This document shows, piece by piece, positions 1 to 7,341 of a DNA stretch of 16,590 nucleotides. Position 1 is the first letter of the stretch; each line of letters begins with the position of its first letter. The notes beneath the pieces are model-generated. The model did not search any database, was not told the DNA's origin, and was given only the letters and a program-made list of their open reading frames with translations. Origin of the DNA: Perlabentimonas sp046542995 (GTDB lineage: Bacteria > Bacteroidota > Bacteroidia > Bacteroidales > Tenuifilaceae); the NCBI GenBank assembly GCA_046542995.1, contig JBKHAH010000072.1, positions 1-16,590 of the forward strand, given 5' to 3'. The translations under genes were made by a program, and so were the position numbers.

Positions 1-89
1 TAGCTAACTTGCTAAAGTTACAAACGAAATTGTTGAGAAAATAGTTTCTTTAGACAAAATACTTGTGTTGATTTTTAGTTACGAAAATA

Positions 90-1385
90 TTAAAAAGGAT
101 TTTTTGAGCCGGAAACGCATTCCACTAAAGAATCATTATTAAGCCATTTTTTTGCAAGCTCCATTATGCGTTGGGGGGTAATATTCTTCACGGCCTCAAT
201 AATTCGCTGATAAAAGGAGTAATCCATGCTATTAAAATTATGGAGGCTAATTATATTATCGGCTATGGCAAAGGGGCCATTGAAACTTCTGAGCATATCG
301 CCAATAATGTACCTGCGGACATGCTCAAGCTCTTCCTCTGTAACGGGTTCTTCTCGTAATCTTTGTAGTTCTTTCCTTATCTCTTTTAAAGTATTATTGG
401 TGTGTTTTGCACCAACCTCTGTGAAAATTATGAAGAAACCGGCATGGCGGAGAGAGCCAACGTAAGAATTAATGCCGTATGTATAGCCTTTATCCTCCCT
501 GATATTTTTCATTAACCTTGATCCAAAATATCCGCCTAGAATGGTGTTAACTATCATCATTTCTGGATAATCGGGGTGATTTCTGGGGAAAAGCTGACGA
601 CCCACATGAATTGCCGACTGTACCGCATTTGGCTTTTCAGCAAAATATTGACCAGGATTTGATTTCCCCTTATCTGTTTCAGGATGAAGGTTATTACTTG
701 TATTACCCCAAACATCTTCTCCGAAATGATTTTTAACCAAATCAATTTCTTTATCGGAAACTTTGCCGGAAAGGAATACTGTTGAATTATTTGATCCCAG
801 CTGCGATGAATGGAACTCCTTAATATCGTTGTTACTAACTAAATCATAATCATTAGGTAGGGCAAACATTCCGTACGGATGCTTCTCGCCAAAAATTTGT
901 TTAAAGAACTCCATTCTGGCAAGTGTGGAGGTCTTGTCCATCTCAATCCTTAAAGTTTGTTTTCCTTTCATTGCCCAAATCTTCAACTCGTTATCAGGGA
1001 ACGAGGGGTATTTCACAACCTCCTCTAGCATTTGTAGTGTTTGAGGTAGGAATTTGGTGAGTGAGGATGCTGTTACCCTAGCAAAATCTTTATTAGCACC
1101 AGTGTTTACAAAAGAGCCCCAGAAATCAAAATGCTCCGATATTTGCTTTGATGTAAAGTTGTTAGTACCCTCTGTCATGAGCGATAAGCTACCCATAGCC
1201 TGTAATTTTTTTTGCTGATACTTTGAGCCAGCATCGCAAATTATATCCAGTCGGCAAACATCTACATCACCACTATTTATTATTAGGAGTTTTGAGCCGT
1301 TGTTCATAATTAGCTCTTTGGCTCTGGGAATGTCAAAATTTTCTGCTAAAAGTATGGGGGGCGCTATGGTTCTGTTAACTTGCAT
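90..1385 (-). CDS. M16 family peptidase homologue, non-catalytic subunit
   Basis: This 431-residue protein has the two-lobed M16 (insulinase/processing peptidase) layout but lacks the zinc site. Where HxxEH should lie, around residues 65-73, it reads GSLSLMTEG, with no histidine. The C-terminal lobe keeps the family's substrate-binding Arg/Tyr signature: GSRLMKNIREDKGYTYG at about 288-304, with R290 and Y301/Y303. In M16B peptidases such a subunit pairs with a catalytic partner and helps clamp the peptide substrate. The partner is almost certainly the gene immediately upstream, whose stop lies 33 bases before this ATG. No signal peptide is visible, so a cytoplasmic location is inferred. The substrate is unknown; roles in peptide turnover or in maturing a secreted peptide are both possible. 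The family call is firm and the non-catalytic status is read directly from the sequence. Confidence 0.9.
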   Translation of the reverse strand: MQVNRTIAPPILLAENFDIPRAKELIMNNGSKLLIINSGDVDVCRLDIICDAGSKYQQKKLQAMGSLSLMTEGTNNFTSKQISEHFDFWGSFVNTGANKDFARVTASSLTKFLPQTLQMLEEVVKYPSFPDNELKIWAMKGKQTLRIEMDKTSTLARMEFFKQIFGEKHPYGMFALPNDYDLVSNNDIKEFHSSQLGSNNSTVFLSGKVSDKEIDLVKNHFGEDVWGNTSNNLHPETDKGKSNPGQYFAEKPNAVQSAIHVGRQLFPRNHPDYPEMMIVNTILGGYFGSRLMKNIREDKGYTYGINSYVGSLRHAGFFIIFTEVGAKHTNNTLKEIRKELQRLREEPVTEEELEHVRRYIIGDMLRSFNGPFAIADNIISLHNFNSMDYSFYQRIIEAVKNITPQRIMELAKKWLNNDSLVECVSGSKNPF

Positions 1386-1418
1386 CTTGTATGGTATTTT
1401 ACTGGTTAATTAAAAGAA

Positions 1419-2660
1419 TTACTGGTTCTTAGCCCGATAAATAAGCGTAGAGCAGTTCTCAGGAACAAAGATATTATTTGCAACCCGCTTAATATCTGCG
1501 GGTGAAACTGCCCTGTAATGCGCAACCGTCTCATTTAAAATGTTGGCGTCGCCCAATAGCTCATTGTAACAAAGATTTGTAGCTTTTTCCAGCGCGCTGG
1601 TTAAGCCAAAAGTAAATGTCGATTCAAAACGGTTCTTAACCTTATCCAGCTCTTTAATATCTACTTCATTTAATTTAAGATGCTCCAGCTCATTGTTTAT
1701 CGCTCTTTCTGCATCAGTAAAGGAAGTCTCTTCATTAAGCCTGCCTGTAACAATTAGCAGCCCCTCGTCAATATCACCGGTAATAAAGGAGTCAATATTA
1801 CTAAACAGCCCTTTATTTTTAACAAGATTCTGGTAAAGCCTGGTTGATTTTCCATTGGATAGAATATCTGTAATAAGATCAGTGGCAGCAAAATCGGGGC
1901 TCAACCTATTGCACATGTGAAAGGCCATGTAAATAGAGTTGAAGGGAACGTCCTTTTTTACTTCTAGCCTACGATACTCTTTCTGTGCAGGTTCTATTGG
2001 TAACTCACCTCTGTTTACATTCCTTCTTGGAACGTCTCCAAACCATTTATTCGCCAAATCTTTAATGCTATTAACATCCACATCGCCAGCAACGCAGAGT
2101 ATGGCATTGTTTGGGGCGTAGTGGTTGTAAAAGAAATCTTTAACATTATCAAGCGTTGCATCGGTTACATGCTGTGTATCCTTCCCAATGGTAGGCCATT
2201 GGTATGGATGAACCTTGTATGCCAAAGGGCGAAGGAGTAGCCAAACATCGCCGTATGGCTGATTTAGGTATCGCTGATTGAATTCTTCCACAACAACGCT
2301 TTTCTGTGTATCTAGGTTTCGTTGGGAGAAGTCCAGGCTGAGCATCCTATCACTCTCTAACCAGAAAGCCGTTTCAATATTATCCTTTGGAAGCGTAAGG
2401 TAGTAGTTTGTAATATCGTTGCTTGTAAAAGCATTATTCTCACCGCATGCTTGCTCAAGAGGTTTATCAAACTGGGGAATATTAGCCGATCCTCCAAACA
2501 TTAAATGCTCAAAAAGATGGGCAAATCCTGTTCGGTCAGGGCTCTCGTGCTTCGCTCCAACATTGTAAAGGAGATTAAATGCAACTATCGGTGTTGATTT
2601 ATCTTGATGAATTAGAACCTTTAAGCCATTACCAAGCGTAAATCTCTCAAAATCAATCAT
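1419..2660 (-). CDS. M16 family zinc metallopeptidase, catalytic subunit
   Basis: This 413-residue protein carries the inverted zinc motif HLFEH at residues 48-52 (H48 and H52 as ligands, E51 as catalytic base). The third ligand is a glutamate in VVVEEF at 125-126, about 73 residues on, close to the usual M16 spacing. The N-terminal strand FTLGNGLKVLIHQD and GGSANIPQF after the zinc motif are also typical. The length matches the one-chain, half-size M16B class, which works as a dimer with a second M16 subunit. That subunit is encoded directly downstream in the same operon. There is no signal peptide, so it is probably cytoplasmic. It is the first gene of the minus-strand operon and has a well-formed promoter about 35 bases upstream. 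It is divergent from the B12-radical SAM cluster across 121 bases. Confidence 0.93.
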   Translation of the reverse strand: MIDFERFTLGNGLKVLIHQDKSTPIVAFNLLYNVGAKHESPDRTGFAHLFEHLMFGGSANIPQFDKPLEQACGENNAFTSNDITNYYLTLPKDNIETAFWLESDRMLSLDFSQRNLDTQKSVVVEEFNQRYLNQPYGDVWLLLRPLAYKVHPYQWPTIGKDTQHVTDATLDNVKDFFYNHYAPNNAILCVAGDVDVNSIKDLANKWFGDVPRRNVNRGELPIEPAQKEYRRLEVKKDVPFNSIYMAFHMCNRLSPDFAATDLITDILSNGKSTRLYQNLVKNKGLFSNIDSFITGDIDEGLLIVTGRLNEETSFTDAERAINNELEHLKLNEVDIKELDKVKNRFESTFTFGLTSALEKATNLCYNELLGDANILNETVAHYRAVSPADIKRVANNIFVPENCSTLIYRAKNQ

Positions 2661-2694
2661 TATTCTATATATTTCGATTAAAATTTATAAAAGG

Positions 2695-2724
2695 CAAAGA
2701 TAGCTGATTAACATACAATGGCAA
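2695..2724 (-). promoter_or_regulatory. Bacteroidota-type promoter of the M16 operon
   Basis: On the minus strand TTG (plus-strand CAA at 2722-2724) is followed by exactly 19 bases and then TATCTTTG (plus-strand CAAAGATA at 2695-2702). This matches the Bacteroidota sigma-ABfr consensus, a -33 TTTG/TTG and a -7 TAnnTTTG. The predicted transcript start is near 2689, which gives a leader of about 29 bases before the ATG at 2660. No equally good element was found on the plus strand for the divergent gene. Confidence 0.7.
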
Positions 2725-2781
2725 TTTTGTTAAATTTACACTGCGGTTAAATATTTTAACCCTGATTATAAATGTTGCATT

Positions 2782-4113
2782 TTGAGTACAGATAACAAAC
2801 CGGTAAAGATTTTAATTGCCCTTCCCGATGGTCGAATACATAAGCTGAAACTTTTTGGGATGCATAGCATATCGTTTAGAGAAGCACCTCTGACCCTACC
2901 AGTATTAGCCTCCCTGGTACCAGAAGAGCTGAATGTGCATATTACTACAGTTGACGAGAGCGTGCAGTCAATACCATTTGATAAAAATTTTGACTTGGTT
3001 GCCATAAGCTGCTTAACGGGTACCTCTAAACGAGCCTATGAAATTGCTCGGTATTTTAGGAGTAAAGGGTCAACCATTGTGCTTGGGGGTATACATGCTA
3101 CCTTATTGCCAAGTGAGGCAATGGAACATGCTGACGCGGTTGTGTCTGGTTATGGTGAGGATGTTTGGCCTCAACTACTGCGCGACTATGTTAATGGTAG
3201 TTTAAGAATACATTACCATGGAGACGAGGTTAATTTAAAGAATTACCCATTTCCAAACCCAAAATGGTTAAATAGATTATCATACATGAATCCAAATGTG
3301 ACTTTTGCCACTCGCGGTTGCAAAAGCACCTGCGATTTCTGTTCTGTCCCCGCAGCAGGCTTAAGCTGGAATACAAGACCAGTAGGGGAAGTAATTGAGC
3401 ATATAAAATCTTTCAGGGGCAGCAGGTTTACTTTTAACGATGTTAGCTTGCTTGAGGATCGGGAGTATGCAAAGGAACTGTTCACGGCCCTTATCCCTCT
3501 TAAAAAGAAATGGGGAGGTTTGTGTACAAGCCTTATAGCTGAGGACGATGAGATGCTTGACCTGATGGCACGGAGTGGTTGCATATTTCTACTCATTGGG
3601 TTGGAGTCAGTAAACCCCAATACGCTAAAAACCATGCATAAGGGGTTTAATAAGCCAAATAATTACAAGTATTTAGTTGATAAGCTTCATGCTAAAAGCA
3701 TAATAGTTATGGGGTGCTTTATTTTTGGCTCCGATGATGATGATTTAAGCGTTTTTGAGAGAACTGTTGATATGGTTAATCAGGCAAAAATTGATATTCC
3801 CCGATACGCAATTTATACCCCATACCCAGGAACTGAAGCCTACAACCGTCTCCTTAAAGAGGGACGTTTACTTCATAAACATTGGGAACATTACGATACG
3901 CAGCATGTGGTGTTTCAGCCCAAAAACATGACACCTCAGCAGCTGGATGAGGGGTTTAGGTGGGCCTACCAAAAAACATTCAAAATTAATTCAATATATA
4001 GCAGAACGGTATCGTTACGAAATAGATTTCCCTTTACCTTTATGGGAAACTTAGCATACCGGATTTACCTGAAGCGTTTGGAGAATGAGAGGGAGAGGAT
4101 ATACTTTGAGTAA
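2782..4113 (+). CDS. B12-binding domain radical SAM protein (first of pair)
   Basis: This 443-residue protein joins an N-terminal cobalamin-binding-type Rossmann domain (about 8-135, with LGGIHATLLPSEA at 101-113 and VVSGYGEDVWPQLL at 120-133) to a radical SAM domain. The [4Fe-4S]/SAM motif is C180-x3-C184-x2-C187 in RGCKSTCDFCS. The C-terminal part, with YTPYPGTEAYNRL and VVFQPKNMTPQQLDEGF, is typical of this class. Such enzymes cleave SAM to a 5'-deoxyadenosyl radical and often methylate unactivated carbons through methylcobalamin; the substrate here cannot be read. The start is TTG: no ATG occurs in frame between the upstream stop at 2731 and residue 27, and the domain's first strand (VKILIALP) begins at residue 8. 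It is the first gene of a five-gene run and is clearly related to the next gene. Confidence 0.9.
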   Translation: MSTDNKPVKILIALPDGRIHKLKLFGMHSISFREAPLTLPVLASLVPEELNVHITTVDESVQSIPFDKNFDLVAISCLTGTSKRAYEIARYFRSKGSTIVLGGIHATLLPSEAMEHADAVVSGYGEDVWPQLLRDYVNGSLRIHYHGDEVNLKNYPFPNPKWLNRLSYMNPNVTFATRGCKSTCDFCSVPAAGLSWNTRPVGEVIEHIKSFRGSRFTFNDVSLLEDREYAKELFTALIPLKKKWGGLCTSLIAEDDEMLDLMARSGCIFLLIGLESVNPNTLKTMHKGFNKPNNYKYLVDKLHAKSIIVMGCFIFGSDDDDLSVFERTVDMVNQAKIDIPRYAIYTPYPGTEAYNRLLKEGRLLHKHWEHYDTQHVVFQPKNMTPQQLDEGFRWAYQKTFKINSIYSRTVSLRNRFPFTFMGNLAYRIYLKRLENERERIYFE

Positions 4114-4173
4114 CCACATAGCCTGCCGATTCTGACATTATTCCCAGAAAAGGAGGTTGAATAATACATTATA

Positions 4174-5499
4174 ATGAAGGTAACTTTTATACAGCCAGCT
4201 GTTGGGAAAAAGCGCAACAAATCATATGCAAAAACATGGTGCATGGAACCCTTGGCTATTGCTGTGTTGTCCGGAATAACGCCCAGTAGGTTCCAAAAAG
4301 CATTTTACGATGATAGGCTTGAGAAGATTCCGTTCGACGAACCAACCGATATTGTTGCTATTACCACCGAGACATATACGGCAAAGCGGGCTTATGAAAT
4401 AGCCAGGGAGTTTCGCGTGAGAAATGTTCCCGTGGTAATGGGCGGTTTCCATGCAACCCTAGCCACCGAAGAGGTTAAGCAACATGCTGATGTTGTGGTA
4501 ATGGGAGAGGCCGAGACCACCTGGCCACAGGTACTAAATGATTTTGAGAAGGGAACTCTAAAAGCCATTTATTGCAATGAGAAACCTCCTGAAACCAAAG
4601 GACTTTTGCCTGATAGGACCATATTTAAGGACAAGCGTTATCTTAAAATCGGATTAGTGGAATCCTCCCGTGGATGTTATCATAGCTGCGAATTCTGCTC
4701 AATATATGGTTTCTATAAAAAAACCTATCGCCAACGCCCTGTTAATGACATTGTTGATGATATTAAGCAGTCTGGGCGTAAATTCTTCTTTATTGTTGAT
4801 GATAATGTAGCGCTTGATAGGGAAAGAACGCTTGAACTATGCAATGCCCTAAAACCGCTTAATATTGGTTGGTTTGGACAGGTTAGTATGCATATAAGTA
4901 AAGATGATGAGCTGCTACAGGCTATGAAGGATTCAGGTTGCATTGGCATTCTTGTTGGTTTTGAATCGTTAAATAAAAAGAACCTTCAGCTAATGGGCAA
5001 GAGTGTGAACCTACAGTTTAATGACTATAATGATGTGATTAAGCAATTTAGGCGGTTTGGTTTAATTCTATACGCAACCTTTGTGTTCGGATATCCGCAT
5101 GATACAGAGGAAGATTTTGAACGTGTTTTAAGATTTGCAAAGGATAATAAAGTTTACATGAATTCTTTTAATCATCTTGTACCTTTCCCTGGAACACCTA
5201 TGTACGATAGGTTTAAAAAGGAAGGAAAACTCATTGATAATACATGGTGGTTAGCAGAAGGTTATAAGTTTGGCGATGTGGCTTTTCATCCCGGAGAGCT
5301 ATCAGCAAAACAGTTATCATTTTTATGCTATATCTATCGCAGGAACTTTTTTAAAGTTAGGTCAATCCTGTGGCGTAGCCTCGATTTAAAGGCAAACTGT
5401 GGTTCTGTTAAAAAGTCTATAGTTTACTTTGCTACAAATTTTAGCTCACGTATTGATGTTGAGAAAAGACAGGGGCTACCTGTTGGAGAGAATGTTTAG
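4174..5499 (+). CDS. B12-binding domain radical SAM protein (second of pair)
   Basis: This 441-residue paralogue of the preceding gene has the same order: a cobalamin-binding-type domain (about 1-125, with VVMGGFHATLATEE at 87-100 and VVVMGEAETTWPQVL at 107-121) and then a radical SAM core with C168-x3-C172-x2-C175 in RGCYHSCEFCS. The C-terminal region contains LVPFPGTPMYDRF and VAFHPGELSAKQL. The two proteins share KRAYEIAR, GG(I/F)HATL and WPQ-L blocks, which points to an old tandem duplication with divergence rather than a recent copy. The N-terminal half differs (KRNKSYAKTWCMEPLAIA), so the substrates may differ. A perfect AAAGGAGGT (4149-4157) lies upstream but 17 bases from the ATG, too far to be a normal ribosome site. 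The chemistry is inferred from the family; the substrate is unknown. Confidence 0.92.
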   Translation: MKVTFIQPAVGKKRNKSYAKTWCMEPLAIAVLSGITPSRFQKAFYDDRLEKIPFDEPTDIVAITTETYTAKRAYEIAREFRVRNVPVVMGGFHATLATEEVKQHADVVVMGEAETTWPQVLNDFEKGTLKAIYCNEKPPETKGLLPDRTIFKDKRYLKIGLVESSRGCYHSCEFCSIYGFYKKTYRQRPVNDIVDDIKQSGRKFFFIVDDNVALDRERTLELCNALKPLNIGWFGQVSMHISKDDELLQAMKDSGCIGILVGFESLNKKNLQLMGKSVNLQFNDYNDVIKQFRRFGLILYATFVFGYPHDTEEDFERVLRFAKDNKVYMNSFNHLVPFPGTPMYDRFKKEGKLIDNTWWLAEGYKFGDVAFHPGELSAKQLSFLCYIYRRNFFKVRSILWRSLDLKANCGSVKKSIVYFATNFSSRIDVEKRQGLPVGENV

Positions 5500-5502
5500 G
5501 TT

Positions 5503-6597
5503 ATGGATTTTCGATTTGCATTAATAAGCGATGACGAGCAAATTCGTCAGTTAATTAGAGAGATACCACTAGAAGGTGAGATAAAGTTACGCTACCAGTA
5601 TGAGCCCTCATATTTTGCTGTATCAGCTATTCAAGGCAGCCCAAACCAAACAATAGTTGGCGTAGTTAACGGACGGGTTATGGCGGTTGCCAGCTGGAAC
5701 TTGCAGAAGGTGTTTGTAAAAGGGAAAAGTTGTAATGCAGGGTATTTAAGCAATGTGCGCGTTCATCCTTCAGTTCGTAGTGGTTTTAGCTTGATAAAAG
5801 GATTGAAGTTTCTTGAGGAATTTGTAAAAAAGCAGGAAACAGATTTTCACTTCGCAACCCTTATCGATAGCAATAGTCTCACAAGAAGTCTCTTTGCTTC
5901 AGGAAGAAGCTCGTTACCCAAGTTTTATAATCAGGGTAGAGTTTTTACCTATTCAATACCATTACAAAAACGTAAACGTAATCCACGAAGAGATAAAGGA
6001 CTGAATGTAGTGAAAGCTAGCCACGAGCATAAAAATGAAATAATTGCATTTTTAAAAGGTGAGGGCGCGAAAACTGATTTTTTTCCTTTTATCGATGATG
6101 ATTGCTATAGTATAGAAATTTTTAGGCAATTATCATTCTATATTGCCCTTGATAATAGTAACTCAATTATTGGAGTATGCTCTGTTGGAGATTTTACATC
6201 ATTTAAGCAGCATGTATTAGAGGGATTTACACTCCGTTTTAGACTGGTTGTTTTTTTGCTCAGTTTATTACTTAAAATTATGGGAGCACATAGTATTCCA
6301 AAAAAAGGTCAGAAGGTATTGATGCTTTACGCTGGTTTTACAGTGGTTAAAAACCATGATGCTCATGTCTTTAAATCGTTATTATCAAGAGTTTTTTATG
6401 AGTATTCAGGAACAGGATTTCACTACATAACGCTTGCGCTGCATGAGAATAATCCGTTTATTGATGCTATGAAAAAATTCACAAAAATTTGTTACACAAG
6501 TCGTTTGTACTTTTTTAACTTTGGGAAAAACCAATACCCTTTGAGTAGTTATATGTTTGGAAGCCAAAGTCCTTACATTGATTTGTTCAGGTTATAG
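5503..6597 (+). CDS. GNAT-like acyltransferase, possible double domain
   Basis: This 364-residue protein begins 3 bases after the preceding stop, so co-translation is likely. Residues 50-105 resemble a GNAT acyl-CoA N-acyltransferase core: a strand with VVNGRVMAVASW, then LSNVRVHPSVRSGFS at 82-96, which matches the motif A strand and pyrophosphate-binding loop (V-R-V-H-P-x-x-R-x-G). The second half (about 168-364) looks like another, more degenerate GNAT fold (IALDNSNSIIGVCSVGDF; MLYAGFTVVKNHDAHVFKSLL), so a tandem-GNAT arrangement is plausible. The segment FRLVVFLLSLLLKIMG (about 247-262) is hydrophobic and may contact a membrane or bind a lipid chain. The acyl donor and acceptor cannot be deduced. 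The placement between two radical SAM enzymes and a GH3 enzyme suggests acylation of a pathway intermediate. The fold call is moderate; function is inferred. Confidence 0.7.
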   Translation: MDFRFALISDDEQIRQLIREIPLEGEIKLRYQYEPSYFAVSAIQGSPNQTIVGVVNGRVMAVASWNLQKVFVKGKSCNAGYLSNVRVHPSVRSGFSLIKGLKFLEEFVKKQETDFHFATLIDSNSLTRSLFASGRSSLPKFYNQGRVFTYSIPLQKRKRNPRRDKGLNVVKASHEHKNEIIAFLKGEGAKTDFFPFIDDDCYSIEIFRQLSFYIALDNSNSIIGVCSVGDFTSFKQHVLEGFTLRFRLVVFLLSLLLKIMGAHSIPKKGQKVLMLYAGFTVVKNHDAHVFKSLLSRVFYEYSGTGFHYITLALHENNPFIDAMKKFTKICYTSRLYFFNFGKNQYPLSSYMFGSQSPYIDLFRL

Positions 6598-6605
6598 TTG
6601 TGCTT

Positions 6606-7340
6606 ATGGAAATTGTTACAAGCATAGTGCCCCAAAAAAGTTTTAACAATCAAGATAGGCAAAGGTTGCTTGAACTCTATCAGCAGTATTTTGACAATGT
6701 TAAGCCTCAAATCTTTTTTAAAGATTTAAAGGAGAAGGATTGGATTATACTCATACAAAACCATGCTGGTAAAACTCTAGGATTCTCAACCATTAAGTTG
6801 ATATGGCTCCCTGTGAATGGATGCGAGCAGCTATTTCTATATAGCGGCGATACCATAGTTAAGGAGGAGGCACGGGGCTACTCTGCGCTTTCCTGTGCTT
6901 TTGTCAAATTTATGTTTTACTTAATTAATAAGTATTCAAAAACGTTAAAATACTGGTTTTTAATAACCAAAGGTTATAGAACCTATCGGTTTTTGCCATT
7001 ATATTTCAAAGAGTTTTTTCCTGCCTACTACAATACCAATATACCGAAGCATTACAAGAATACTTTAAATACCATTGGGTTTTATAAGTTCGGAAACTGT
7101 TACAATCCTGATAATCATATAATAAAATTAAAGAATGACAAAGATTATCTAAAGCTACCAATGGCAAACGTTCCCGAATCTAAAATGAATGATTTGCATG
7201 TGAAGTACTTTTTAGAAAAGAACCCTGGCTACTACCTAGGCGATGAGTTGGCTTGCATAGCTGAAATTTGCGAAAGTAACTTTAAACCTGCTGTTTATAA
7301 AGTGAAGGATATTGCAAAGGTTGATTTATCCCAAGTTTAA
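6606..7340 (+). CDS. Putative GNAT-related acyltransferase
   Basis: With the ATG at 6606 this is a 244-residue protein beginning 8 bases after the preceding stop. A GTG at 6600 in the same frame would add two residues, but ATG is preferred. Visible blocks are GKTLGFSTIKLIW and FLYSGDTIVKEEARGYSAL, a strand-loop-helix pattern like the acyl-CoA-binding part of GNAT enzymes, followed by an aromatic-rich stretch (KYWFLITKGYRTYRFLPLYF) and FGNCYNPDNHIIKL. I recognise the general pattern of uncharacterised GNAT-like proteins but no specific member. The many aromatic and basic residues suggest a hydrophobic substrate or peripheral membrane contact, which is inference. Its position inside the B12-radical SAM/GH3 run implies a role in the same pathway, possibly alongside the larger GNAT-like protein upstream. 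Confidence 0.6.
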   Translation: MEIVTSIVPQKSFNNQDRQRLLELYQQYFDNVKPQIFFKDLKEKDWIILIQNHAGKTLGFSTIKLIWLPVNGCEQLFLYSGDTIVKEEARGYSALSCAFVKFMFYLINKYSKTLKYWFLITKGYRTYRFLPLYFKEFFPAYYNTNIPKHYKNTLNTIGFYKFGNCYNPDNHIIKLKNDKDYLKLPMANVPESKMNDLHVKYFLEKNPGYYLGDELACIAEICESNFKPAVYKVKDIAKVDLSQV

Positions 7341-7341
7341 A

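Noticed and set aside
1..89. Possible gene or terminator at the left edge
   Set aside because: The 89 bases after the M16 stop contain stops in the readable frames and no clear hairpin.
2661..2781. Cobalamin riboswitch before the B12-radical SAM operon
   Set aside because: The region is only 121 bases, A/T-rich, and shows no B12-box or paired core.
3243..3635. Minus-strand 130-codon frame inside the first radical SAM gene
   Set aside because: It lies opposite the radical SAM core and its translation is low-complexity and serine-rich with no family resemblance.
7312..7341. Upstream TTG start for the GH3 gene
   Set aside because: It would overlap the preceding gene by 29 bases with no conserved residues gained; the ATG at 7342 follows the stop by one base.
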